A DNA stretch of 20,595 nt from Endotrypanum monterogeii. Taxonomy: Eukaryota; Euglenozoa; Kinetoplastea; Trypanosomatida; Trypanosomatidae. Positions 8,874 through 18,850 of the stretch are shown here, piece by piece. Positions within the stretch are counted from its first letter, which is position 1. Every line of letters begins with the position of its first letter. The stretch covers positions 606,721 through 627,315 of the forward strand of contig CM007341.1 in assembly GCA_000333855.2 (NCBI GenBank), written 5' to 3'. A program made the position numbers and the translations under genes. The notes under the pieces are model-generated. The model was not told the origin of the DNA, searched no databases, and saw only the letters and a list, made by a program, of their open reading frames with translations.

Positions 8874-10423
8874 TACCTTGTCAACACCAAGTAACGATTG
8901 CAAACACTAGGTAGCGTACGTCGTATGGATGTCCAGTCGTGTTGACTTTTTTTTTTTGGTGTGTGTGTGTTTCGATTCTATAGTCGCTTACTACTCTATT
9001 TATTTATTTTTTTGAATATATATGTAATATATACATACATACATGATGTATCAGTTTGGGAGAACACGAGAATTAAAAGGAATTGATTGAAGGATGAATG
9101 TATTTGAGGGTGTCCACATCAAACAGACACGCACACATACGCACGCACCCGTCACAATCAAGCGGTGACAAATACCACGACATGCAACGCAAGAAGAAGA
9201 GGGAAGGGGAAGAGGGGAAGAACTGAATTTTGAAATCGCTTACGAGCACGTTGGCAATTACTGAAGGGAAAAATGGGGGAAGAAGGACGTCGAGCGCGAT
9301 AGGACTAAACAACACCCACGGGAACACCCTATCCGACCATCAACATACATGAACACTGATTGAGTTCAGCATCACGGTCCAGTATTTTTTTTTTTTTCAA
9401 AGCTGCCCCACCCACCCCCTCTCCCCCCTCCTCCCGCATTCTGTATCCACGGCAGACTAAGGAGCATCATGAAAATGGCATAAGGAGCGAAGCGCGTTAG
9501 GTGCAAGTGGACTGGCGCAGTAGCAACTTGTCCTATCACATGGGAAGCAAACTACCGCTCTCCAACCGCCACCACTACTCACTCCACCTCACTCCCCGCC
9601 GGCCCCGTACTTTTTTTTTTTGCGACTCGGCCATTCTGTCCAGGTAAACTCCTGCGCACCCTGTGACACACAGAAAGGCAGGTGTGTGCGTCGGGGGGGG
9701 GGGAGTCCTACGCGCTGGCGGTATTCCTCAGGTATGTATTTAATAGTCTGTGCTACACTACGAGATAAAAGATATAAAACGCGGATACAAATTCTTCATC
9801 GATCTCAGACCCACACACATGTCGAGTGCATGAGCATCGAGCACCCACGCCAACATCCACAAAATACCCTTGCTTCGACAGAAATACAAACAGCTATCAA
9901 CAGCCACACACACACACACACACAACAAAAAAAAAGGAGAAACACTTCACTCGAATCTGTGTCAGAGAGAAAAGAAGAAGAAGAGAGAGAGAGGAGGGGT
10001 GAGCAGCCATGGTAACCATATGCCCTCTGCACCCATCAAAACGACCTCGGTCACCGCAACCTTTAACACACCTTCATAATGCTTTCCCGCCCCTCCTATT
10101 CCCCACGGTCCCTTTTTGCTGCACACGTATGCGATTCCATCATTCAAATGAGAGGGACGAAAACAAAGACAGAAACAGAAAAGATCGCAACGATAGCCAA
10201 TGAAAAAAAAAAAAAAATGGGTGAAACGGTAAGAGAAGGGGGAGTGAGGAAAGGAGGAGACCAATCAAGCCCGCAGTGATTCAGATATGCTCATATGTAC
10301 GAGCGTGCACGTTTGCGTGTGTATGTAAGTGTGTCTGCGCGCGTAGATATCGATGTTCATTTAATTTTATCCATGAGCCTTACTCCTTTCAAAGCTGCCG
10401 CAGGTGCTGCCACACCACCACAA

Positions 10424-10424
<1 letters not shown>

Positions 10425-10457
<33 letters not shown>
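10425..10457. repeat. (CA)n microsatellite
   Basis: Sixteen uninterrupted CA units in the interval between the LETM1-like gene and the helicase. A shorter (CA)10 lies at 9905-9924. Confidence 0.95.
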
Positions 10458-10462
<5 letters not shown>

Positions 10463-10558
10463 TGATCACTACACTACTACTAACTTCACAAACAAGACAC
10501 ACACAACACAAAGGGAGATATAAATATATTGGAAACGAAGCGGTCACATTTTGCTGTT

Positions 10559-10740
10559 TCTCTGCCAGCACCTCCTTCCCTCCCCTTTCCCGCCCGCCAC
10601 CCTGCCCTCCTCTTTTTTTTTTCCCTATTCGCCTCTTCTTGCTGTGGTTGTTTGCTCGCCAGTTTTATTTCTTCATTTTTCGCCCCTCCTCCCCCCCTCC
10701 CCGCTCAACTCCCCCGCTCTCTCTTCGCTTCTCCGTTCCT
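10559..10740. repeat. Long pyrimidine-rich tract on the plus strand
   Basis: About 180 bases dominated by C and T on the plus strand, with T10-T12 and C7 runs. In the minus-strand transcript it would be a purine-rich G/A stretch, the opposite of a splice signal. No reading frame of note. Confidence 0.8.
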
Positions 10741-11251
10741 ATAAAATCAAAAATAATATGAAGAAAAATTAAAATATGTAATTGTCAGAGGAGATCACAC
10801 CCGGCTCAGGGGGGGGGGGACACACACGCAAACATACAAAGAGAGGTCGAAACCCAATTCAAACGCTTGGGCGAAGTGTGGGGATGAAGCTCTGACGGTG
10901 TCCAAGCGGAGTCACATTCAAAGAAGTGTGACTGGCGACAGCCATCGCTCACAAGGAGGGCTTTGATTTGCTAAGGTATATACTCGTTACTGGTGAGGTG
11001 TGTATGTGTGTGTGTGTGTTTGTGTGGCAGGGAGAGAGGGAAAGACGAAAAAAAGAGATGCAGGAAGGACACAAGAGGGGGCCTAAAAAAAAAAGTGGCA
11101 TCTCCGCCCCCTCCTCCTTACACCCCCGCCAGAAGCACTTCTGAGCTCAGTAGATTCCTCGAAGCGCCTATCATGGCACCCCTTGGCAGCCGCTGGTAGC
11201 ATCCGCACCCGTGTTAGAGCTTTGATTCTTTCCCACCCTCCCGATTTGGAC

Positions 11252-12439
11252 CTACGCCGTCACCTGCGGCGCTTTGGCCCCGGCCTCCACTGCCGCAGCA
11301 GCCGCGCGATCGGTGATCAGCTTCTGCGTGTGAGCCTCCACCTGGTCACGCAGTGGCCCATTTTCGAACTCGAGACGCCGCAGGAAGGCATCCTTGCCGT
11401 AATGGGCCATGTACTCGAAGTCGTTGCCCTCCAATGCAGACATGTCCTCTACGAGGTACGCGGGGTCGTTGTAGTAACCGAGGACGTAGTTGGTGAGGAC
11501 AATCAAGTTCGGGGCTTTGCCCTCCTCGACAAACTTGGGCCCGAGGAACTCGTGGTAGTCGTTGACACGGGTCATGAGCTCATCGCGCGAGAGATTTTTG
11601 TCGTAAGGGGCTAGGAAGCGGCGCCAAGCGTAATCGTAGAGATCTGCGTCTGACATCTGCTCGTGAAGCTTCTGCGTGATAACCATGTAGTCCTCATTCC
11701 ATGCCAAGTTCCAGTAGTCCTTCACGCGGGTGCTGGCGCACGTGCGGCTCAGCATCGGGAAGGTCGGGAAATTCATGCTGCGAGCGAGGTGGCGAAGAGA
11801 TTTGCGGCGGATCTGGTAAAACTTCAAGAATCCATCGTACATCTCAGCGGCGGGGCGCAGCACCTTCGGGTCGCGGCGCACGTTGTTCTTCTCGAAGAGA
11901 TCATCCCAGCCGCGCTCCTGTGCCGCATTCCACGGGTAGGCGTGAAAGTCGAAATGCCACTTGGTGTCCATGATGTAAGACGGGGCGCTGCGATAGCGGT
12001 ACATGTCTTGCGCCTCACGCCAAGCCTTCTTCTCCTCCTCGGTCTTGGAGAAGCACGACGGGGTGAAGGTGTCGCTAGACAACCAGAAGAATGCGGGAAT
12101 GAGTGCGTAGCCTCCCACAAACAGGCCGACACCAAGGCCATGGGCCATGCACCAGAGATCGTGCTTGTACTGCATCAGCTGTGCCAGCTCCTTCTGCGAC
12201 ACCTGCTCGCTAAGCTTCATGTCGACCCACATGTTTTTGTCCTGGCAGTGGCCACGCTTCCAGTAATCTGGGCTGTACACCTCAGCCTGCTCGTAGTACT
12301 CGCGGGGGCCATGCTGGTATCCGCGGTTGTAGATCTTCAGCCAAGTAGAAAAAGCATCGCGCGACTGGTTGGCAAAAAGCGCCAGCCCAGGAATGAAGTT
12401 GGCGCAATTCTTCTTGAGAACGCTCCACGTTCCTTGCAT
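11252..12439 (-). CDS. LETM1/LETMD1-like membrane protein, probably mitochondrial
   Basis: The 395-residue product has one clear membrane segment (about 99-120) followed by a charged stretch and a C-terminal region that reads like the LETM1 ribosome-binding domain. LARSMNFPTF (218-227) matches the family's LCKLLELQTF-type block. It is followed by an acidic NEDYMVITQ turn (248-256), LHEQMSDADLYDYAWRRF (258-275) and LSRDELMTRVNDYHEFL (283-299). LETM1 is an inner-membrane cation/proton exchange and ribosome-interacting protein; LETMD1 is a shorter relative. The short size and lack of EF-hands or long coiled coil favour the LETMD1-like form, but this is judged by eye. Residues 1-30 are basic/hydrophobic and could act in mitochondrial import. 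The start at 12439 is chosen because a good acceptor lies 18 nt upstream; the frame stays open further upstream only through a non-ATG codon. The C-terminus is Ala-rich. Confidence 0.72.
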   Translation of the reverse strand: MQGTWSVLKKNCANFIPGLALFANQSRDAFSTWLKIYNRGYQHGPREYYEQAEVYSPDYWKRGHCQDKNMWVDMKLSEQVSQKELAQLMQYKHDLWCMAHGLGVGLFVGGYALIPAFFWLSSDTFTPSCFSKTEEEKKAWREAQDMYRYRSAPSYIMDTKWHFDFHAYPWNAAQERGWDDLFEKNNVRRDPKVLRPAAEMYDGFLKFYQIRRKSLRHLARSMNFPTFPMLSRTCASTRVKDYWNLAWNEDYMVITQKLHEQMSDADLYDYAWRRFLAPYDKNLSRDELMTRVNDYHEFLGPKFVEEGKAPNLIVLTNYVLGYYNDPAYLVEDMSALEGNDFEYMAHYGKDAFLRRLEFENGPLRDQVEAHTQKLITDRAAAAAVEAGAKAPQVTA

Positions 12440-13547
12440 GGTTGTGGTGATGGATACCTGAGGAGTGGTGTGGAGCAAACACAGGCAAAAATAAATATAT
12501 AAATATATATTTATATTAAGGCGAAGCACGGCGTTGCGGACGCAAAGGCCAAAAAGTGCGGTATCCGAGTTGGAGAGGAAGAGCGAGAGAAGGGGGAGGG
12601 GGAATGTTATACCAGAACTACTATATGAAAGCTGTTCACGAATTCGAAATGAAAAAGAGGATTTGGGGAAGATGGAGGTGCGGTAGTTGTCGTGTGGGTG
12701 TGATCATGTACGTTGGGGAGGTGAGATTTGGATATAGGTAGGAGATGATGTGGGGCAGCGAGGAGAAATAAAAGCAGAAAAGGTAAAGGGATCGACGTAA
12801 ACATCAGAAGAGAAAAAAAAAAAGAGGGGAAAGAGTGGTGAGGGAGACGCAGACAAAATGCACACGATGTGCCCCCCCAAAAAAAAAAACAATGAGTGAA
12901 CGATTCGCGAACTCGGCGAAAAGTGCGGACAAGTCACGCGCATCCGTAATGTATGGTACACGCGCACAGCAAAGGAAGGCACACCGCCAGCTCACACCGT
13001 GGCCGTCCTCTTCAGTGCCTCCGTCCCCTCCCCCATTGCCACAAGAAGAAGCCATCACCGCCAGCCCACTGGAATATCCACAGGAAGCGAGGAGAACGCA
13101 GACACAGGCACACGCATATTCACTCATTTTTTTTTTTTTCATGTACCCAAGGCACCCGACCCCTTTGTGTCTCTACAGACCATTGTGTATAGTACGTCCC
13201 TTCAGAAACACTAGATCAAAACGTACAGCGCACGCTCAAACACGCACCTTACCTTATCCCAGTCGCTGAACTGATAGAAATGTCGATACAATACAGAGTG
13301 AGCAGCCACGCCAAAAACACACACACAGACACACATGTGCGCACGCACCACGTGTGCCCTGCAAAGAGATTTTCTTTTTTTTTTAAAACAATCTAATCCC
13401 TATGGTGAACTTCTCATTGTGGCTACGAAATGGAGAAGAGGAAGCGGTGTCGACTGAGCGAGGTGGGCAACCGTTTCACGCAAAAATTGGCAGCATCCGA
13501 GTGTTATCTGCGGCGTAAACTCACCTGTGCGATATCAAGGGAGGCAA
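12440..13547. other. 1.1-kb intergenic/UTR region between the metaxin-like and LETM1-like genes
   Basis: Holds the 3' UTR of the metaxin-like gene and the short leader of the LETM1-like gene. I see A-runs (12815-12825, 12880-12890), a T-run (13129-13139), a T-run at 13376-13384, a short interrupted (CA)n near 13316-13335, and AT-rich sequence at 12490-12520. No gene supported. Confidence 0.7.
12458..12459 (-). promoter_or_regulatory. Predicted trans-splice acceptor for the LETM1-like gene
   Basis: On the minus strand a C/T-rich stretch (complement of 12460-12496) ends in CCTCAG, with the AG at 12459-12458. This gives an 18-nt leader with no upstream ATG and rules out starts further upstream in the same frame. 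Confidence 0.6.
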
Positions 13548-14636
13548 TTACACATCTTCCTCGGTTGCTGAATTTCCCTCGTCCTCCTCCTCCTGTGCAG
13601 TTTCTAGGAGTGCCAACAACACATCCGCGTTTACCAAAACAAAATAAAGACTCGCGAACGACACCGTCCACCAGAGCGTCTGTAGTCGCCCATTTCGGTA
13701 GTGACGTTCCAGTTCGCTCGATAGAACCGCGTCCGAGTCTTCCTCCCCCACCATCTCCTGCGGCTTCAGGTTGTACGTGCCGCCATCGGCCTCGAAAAAA
13801 TGACGACGCATTCGCTCCACGTACTGGAGAAGACCTGGACATGACTCCTGTACCCTTCGCTGGTAGTCCCTGACGCTTGCAGAGGCTTCCCTCAGATCTG
13901 AGTGCATAAAGCTCGACGCAGCAGCATACACAAGCGCATCCACATACGTGGGCCGTGTGGTACCCAAAAAAAAGACACCTTCCTCTGTGGTACTCGCTGT
14001 GTTTGTCGACGTCAAGAGCGACTCCAACGAGGCAAAAGCTCTGTATGCATCCTCCCCCACCTCTCGGAGCTTAGAAAGAGCGGCCAACGACAACTTCTTT
14101 TGTGGTATCTCCACAGCAAGGGTGCCGGAAAAGATGAGTGGGTTGGCGGCCAAAACGTGCTCACGATACGTGCCGCGTATCCGCTCCCAGAAACTACCCA
14201 GCTTGGACTCGGTCTTCTTTCGTAGCACTGCAGCGTAGAGAACGGGATCATAGTGAGTTATAAAGACAAACGCAGGGAATAGGCAGTTGACTGTCAGTAC
14301 CTCAACGCAAACGGCCGTGGTAGTGTGTGTGCTCGGTACCGCGTCGAGAGTGCTTTCAGTGCCGATGCGCTTAAGACACGGCAACAATCCTGCACAAACC
14401 TCGGGTTTCCCTCCCCTGGCAGCGCTGGTACCGCTCCCCTCCGCAGCAGCAGATGAGGCCGCTGGGGGTATCGTCAAGGATAGGCTACGAAGCGGGGCGT
14501 CAGTGCGGCTGTAGCGCACATCGGCAAAGCGCAACATTGCCTCCACAGCGAGTGCATTCGGATCGGCTGTGGGCAACGAGAGGGCTGCAGGATACCGAGC
14601 GAATACTGTTGCCGTTGACGCATCAAGAGAGGACAT
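13548..14636 (-). CDS. Metaxin/Sam37-like protein of the mitochondrial outer membrane
   Basis: The 362-residue product has the metaxin layout. The N-terminal part LSLPTADPNALAVEAMLRF (19-37) matches the opening of the metaxin thioredoxin-like domain. A GST-C-like helical domain follows, with the metaxin block FLGTTRPTYVDALVYAAAS (223-241). A C-terminal membrane segment (about 321-345) ends in a short acidic tail (EEEDE...TEEDV), as in animal metaxin 1. Metaxins and yeast Sam35/Sam37 act on the cytosolic face of the sorting and assembly machinery that inserts beta-barrel proteins into the outer membrane. The Ala/Ser/Gly-rich stretch at 58-76 is a likely loop insertion. The ATG at 14636 lies 35 nt after a usable acceptor, and no ATG in this frame lies upstream before that acceptor. 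The exact paralogue (metaxin, Sam35 or Sam37) cannot be settled by eye; another GST-fold tail-anchored protein is the alternative. Confidence 0.75.
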   Translation of the reverse strand: MSSLDASTATVFARYPAALSLPTADPNALAVEAMLRFADVRYSRTDAPLRSLSLTIPPAASSAAAEGSGTSAARGGKPEVCAGLLPCLKRIGTESTLDAVPSTHTTTAVCVEVLTVNCLFPAFVFITHYDPVLYAAVLRKKTESKLGSFWERIRGTYREHVLAANPLIFSGTLAVEIPQKKLSLAALSKLREVGEDAYRAFASLESLLTSTNTASTTEEGVFFLGTTRPTYVDALVYAAASSFMHSDLREASASVRDYQRRVQESCPGLLQYVERMRRHFFEADGGTYNLKPQEMVGEEDSDAVLSSELERHYRNGRLQTLWWTVSFASLYFVLVNADVLLALLETAQEEEDEGNSATEEDV

Positions 14637-14671
14637 CGCTGAGGCCGCTCTGATCGTGGGTTGACAAAGAC

Positions 14672-14673
14672 CT
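14672..14673 (-). promoter_or_regulatory. Predicted trans-splice acceptor for the metaxin-like gene
   Basis: The complement of 14709-14757 is pyrimidine-rich on the minus strand. The first AG after it, across an A/T-rich spacer, is at 14673-14672 (ATAACAG), giving a 35-nt leader. The 36-nt spacer with an A-run is unusual, so this is moderate to weak. Confidence 0.4.
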
Positions 14674-14792
14674 GTTATATATACATATATATATTTTTTT
14701 TTTTTTGAGACGTGGAACAATGCACAGCAAGAGAAACAAAGAGGACGGATAAAAAATCTATATATTTAATAGAACACAGATATGAGCATCTT

Positions 14793-14818
14793 TGTGTGTG
14801 TGTGTGTGTGTGTGTGTA
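14793..14818. repeat. (TG)n microsatellite
   Basis: Thirteen TG units about 160 bp upstream of the metaxin-like start codon. A (CA)n run of similar kind lies at 15033-15049. Confidence 0.95.
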
Positions 14819-15569
14819 TTGAGGGTGGGGAAAGTCGTTACGTAGGCATTTCAGCGCACCCTCATTGATCACTCATCAGACCAGGGTAGCTGGAATGCAA
14901 ACCACACATGAAACAAAGCTCCTTCACCTCATCGCAGGATGGCACACGCATCACGTGCCGCCTCCATACAAAACTTTTAAATATATATCTTTTGTTTATC
15001 TCTCGAAGTCCGACACAAACACACACAAACAAACACACACACACACACATACACACACAGGCATACACGCATATGTTAACCGATACAAAGAAATCACACC
15101 CACCCCACACCCCACTCACCTCTGCAAAGCTCAGCGACAAAAGGAGGACGGCTGAGAGGAGGGAAAAACATTAGTACGAGAGGCCCACGAAATATATCAA
15201 ACACAGCGTCGATTATAATTACTGCAGAGCGCGGGCGTGAAGGTGGGGCTATGCGTATCGGTGGGTGGGTGTGTCAGCCCTCACGTCTCGCCTACACTTT
15301 CCGAGAAGAGGGGGGGGGGGTATAGAGCATTTCTTCTTTGCCTTGCATGTTTCTATTGCTTCCTTAAGCTACACATTTGGCTGGGGGGCGGGGGGGGGGG
15401 GAAGTCGCAGGATCTCTCTGTGTGTGTGTGTGTGTGTCAGCGTCAGGGCAGAAGATGAGGAAAAAAAAACACTTCCTGAGAGAACGACCGAGAGGCATTT
15501 GAGAGTGTCCCACTACCCCCTGCCCGACAACGAAGAAAAAGCCCACCGCCAGCACGCACGCCCTCTTGA

Positions 15570-15572
15570 TGT

Positions 15573-15616
<44 letters not shown>

Positions 15617-15619
15617 ACA
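15570..15619. repeat. 50-bp perfect palindrome around (AT)18
   Basis: An 18-unit AT run (15577-15612) is bordered on both sides by GTATAC, itself self-complementary, and the pairing extends one base outwards (T15570 with A15619). The whole stretch is its own reverse complement. Confidence 0.95.
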
Positions 15620-16390
15620 GAGAGAGAGTCCCAGAGGCGAGATATACTCAGCCGGCAGCGATGGAGAAATTGAGAGATTTTTTTTTTTCACAATGACCGA
15701 CTGATCAAGGCACACACAACTAAACAAGCAGACACACAAACACACACGGCATGAAATATCAACAGGGAAAAAAGCACATACAAACGAAACACACACATAC
15801 ACACAAAAAAAAAGCACACGAGTTAACCGACATCGATAAACATAATTCACAGGAAGGGAAAAAAAAAAGGGAGCGCTCGGATGGAAAAAATCTGTAGGTG
15901 CGTCATTGACAGGTAGACACAGAGCAAAAGAAGAAAAGAGATGGGGGAGAGTAGACGAAAATGTGAGAAGTCTCAAAACTTTTTCGGAGAAAAACGGATA
16001 GAGAAGAATTACCCTTGACAGTTTGATGACAAACATGAAAAACACTGGGACCGACGACTTGAAGCGATCCACCATTCGAGACTAAGACAAAAAAAAAAAA
16101 AAGAAAAGGCTGAAGGGAGCCCCACGACTCGAGCAAGCGTTGAACCGCAGAGGCTCACACGCAACAAGAAAAAAAAAAAAGACATTGACAAGAAATTTCA
16201 GAGAAAAGAAGGACCTTGAGCAGACAATCACAGTCGGCTTTTTTTTTTTTAAGATTAACATGGTTAGCCACCGATTAAGTGATGAAAGAAAGCAGGACGC
16301 CCTTCCGCCAGGGCGCCTTTGAGAACGCTACACAAGTGCTGGAGAAAAAAAAAGGGGAGTGCGGAAAAAGGGGGGAATACGTCCATATAT

Positions 16391-16411
16391 ATGTGTGTGT
16401 GTGTGTGTGTG
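16391..16411. repeat. (TG)n microsatellite
   Basis: About ten TG units following a short TA run. Confidence 0.9.
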
Positions 16412-17181
16412 AGCGTCGAAAATCGGTGAAAAACAACATGATATCGACATAATCTTATAAAGAAAAAGAGCCCGTCACCTATATAGAGGGGTAAAGCCGC
16501 GTAGCGAGTGCCCCACGTTGCAACGAGTGTCTCCCGAAAACAGACACAGCACCGACATACACACAACAACCACGGTGCATCTGCAGCGACTGCACCACAG
16601 CGACTACCAACATCCTCCCGTACAGGATCATCTGCCGTCGAAGAGGGCTACGCACTCAGTGGCCTCTATCGTGTGACCTCCACTATCCCATCCCCCCTTC
16701 CCGATACCGGCTACGCGATTCTACCCCGGCGGACTGGGGTGGAGAGCTTGCCACCACCACCCTCCCCCTCCCCTCACGGCTGCCGCCCTTTTCCCCAGCC
16801 GCGGCATTCCATCATGCGGCGTGGACACCCCCCTTGCCCGCCACACGCACATACACGTGAGTCGCGACGGCTCGATGGCCTGAACCCTGGTGCCCTCGTC
16901 TCCACCTCGTCCAGCCTCGGAGTGCTTTGGGGGCCAGAATGCGTGCCAGCAACGGCTAAAGAAAGAGCAGTGCTGAGCACTTGAGGGTTTAGGGCTATGT
17001 CTTTCCCCCTCCACCGGAAAGGATGAGAGAGAGATCTCAGCTTCATCCCCCGAGATGCGTCCCCCCCCCATCCCATCCCCCCTCCTCCTCCCTTTTGCCG
17101 TCGCTCGTGGCGAAGGAAAAAGGAACGGCAGTGAATAACAGATCTAAAAAATAAAAAGACGCATACACACATACATTCAAA

Positions 17182-17261
17182 CACACACACACACACACAC
17201 AACAAGCGCGCGCACATGAACACATATACACACCTACACACAAATATATATATATATATAT
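17182..17261. repeat. (CA)n and (TA)n microsatellites
   Basis: A (CA)n run at about 17182-17200 and a (TA)n run at about 17243-17261, separated by degenerate CA-rich sequence. Confidence 0.9.
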
Positions 17262-17805
17262 AAATATAAATCTACGCGTTTGCACACAGATCAGGAGAAA
17301 GATGGTGGGGTGCGGTAGGGTATGGTCGTTGGATGGAAAATCGGGAGGAAAAACGCGTCATCCACGCGCGCACATAACGTCGCGAAATGTGACAGTAACA
17401 ACGAGGCAGCAGAGGAGTGTGAACCAAAAAAAAAAAATCAAGACGAAAAACGGAAAACAGAAAGAGAGAGAGAGAGAAAGAGCTGAAGATCGGGAAAAAA
17501 CGGGGTGGGGGAGGGAACCCCTTCACATAATGGCAAAAAGGAAGAAAAATATGTGTATGCGCCTGTGGGTGTGTGTATGGTTGAACTCCTCCACACACAC
17601 ACACACACGAGCACCCGCGCACGCATAGACACACACGCAGACAGACAGATACAGTGAAGACGCAGCGACGAAGAGGGAAGAGGAGGGGGGAAATAAAGTG
17701 GTAGGCAATGCGTGTGAGCGGAGTAGAGCAAGAGGAATGGAGAAGAGAGGTAACACAATCAGCTGACAGCACTTGAATTTTAAAAACGGTGAGGAATGAA
17801 AAAGA

Positions 17806-17868
17806 CACACACACACACACACACACACAGACACAGATACAGATACAGACACAGACACAGACACAGAG
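17806..17868. repeat. (CA)n followed by a 6-bp ACAGAC minisatellite
   Basis: A (CA)n run (about 17806-17828) leads into seven six-base units from 17827 to 17868: ACAGAC, ACAGAT, ACAGAT, then ACAGAC three times, then ACAGAG. An (AG)n tail follows. Confidence 0.95.
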
Positions 17869-18850
17869 AGAGAAGAAAATAGAAATGAAACATAAATAAT
17901 GAACTGCTCATACGTGGCGAGTGCAAATGCGGGGAAGAGGAAGAGGAAGGGGTTCAACGAGAAAACGTGACATCGAAGTGAGTTCTCTGTTATCGGTGAT
18001 AAGATGTGACAAGTATCCTGCCCTCCATAAACATACACAGAGATGGATAAAGTACATGCAAATGTATGACTGTACATACTTCAACAGAAAAAAAAAAAGC
18101 GAGAGCATCTACAAAGGAAAGCCCGCGAACCCGTGAAGTAAAAAAAAAACGAGACAAAATACGATGGCCCCAGACATCAAAACAAATTAAAACCCAGGTC
18201 GCAATGCAAAGCAAGGACACAAACACAAAAACCGAAGTATCTAATACGAACACCACACACAAATGCGTGCGCACATGCATTTGTGTGTGGAAGTACGTGC
18301 ATGTGTATGTTCGCTTTGTTGAGACAAAAATATGAGAACAGGCGATGATGAGAAATCCTTCTAAAGAGAGAGTGGTATGCACGGCCCACAGTGTCCATGA
18401 AAACTGATAAAGTGAAGGGAAAGGGGACAAAAAGAACCAAAAAAAAAGGGGGGCATAACCGCACACATATATGCCCCTTGTCCAGGGCTTCTCATAGCCT
18501 TGAGGCTTCCGTTGCCTATGTAAGCGAGTGTGTACACATACCTGTTTGTGATTCTGTTTATTCACGTCCCCCGCACCCTTTAATCCCCTCTCTCCCTCCC
18601 TGCGTGGTTGACGGAGAACGAGGGAAGGAACGTCCGGATTCAGTGCGCGTTGACATCTTTGAGTTGTCGTACTCGATCGCATGATCCCCCTCCCTGCCTT
18701 TTGAACCTCATCCATATATAAAAAGAGGCACATATACAGGTACAAACAAAAATAAAAATACATTAAAAACACACAGCATATATATATATATATATGTGTA
18801 TGTGTGTTTGTGTAATTAGAAAAAAAAAGAGTGCGCAGTTCTAGGACTCA

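Larger units (their letters stand above)
8812..11251. other. 2.4-kb intergenic/UTR region between the LETM1-like gene and the helicase
   Basis: No gene supported. It contains (CA)n runs at 9905-9924 and 10425-10457, a (GT)n run near 11005-11022, C-rich and T-rich plus-strand tracts (9385-9440, 10559-10740), a purine tract at 9187-9226, and a cluster of small inverted repeats at 10864-10948. The 3' UTR of the LETM1-like gene must start here. Confidence 0.7.

Noticed and set aside
8957..8990. tRNA B-box-like GTTTCGATTCT
   Set aside because: No matching A box, acceptor stem or anticodon arm can be drawn around it.
10276..10761. Plus-strand frame of about 160 residues
   Set aside because: It is a translation of a (CA)n run and a pyrimidine-rich tract, against the direction of all genes, with no recognisable domain.
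11663..12502. Long plus-strand frame opposite the LETM1-like gene
   Set aside because: It is the antisense shadow of a G/C-biased coding region; the minus-strand frame has the domain match and the splice signal.
12440..12529. 30-residue N-terminal extension of the LETM1-like protein
   Set aside because: It would start at a GTG, translates AT-rich leader sequence, and lies largely upstream of the predicted splice acceptor at 12458-12459.
14637..14720. 28-residue N-terminal extension of the metaxin-like protein
   Set aside because: It would start at a TTG and translates the A/T-rich stretch upstream of the predicted acceptor at 14672-14673.
16983..16997. Telomere-like GGGTTTAGGG
   Set aside because: A single imperfect copy; real telomeric or interstitial tracts would show several TTAGGG units.
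18345..18407. Possible C/D snoRNA: ATGATGA at 18345-18351 and CTGA at 18404-18407
   Set aside because: The box spacing is plausible but there is no terminal stem, no good internal D'/C' pair, and about one such match is expected by chance in a window this size.
17990..18715. Minus-strand ATG frame of about 241 residues with hydrophobic stretches
   Set aside because: The minus strand is A-poor here so stops are rare. Codon choice is not G/C-biased (frequent AGG, TTA, ATA, TTT), the sequence is T-run and microsatellite translation, and no family is recognisable.
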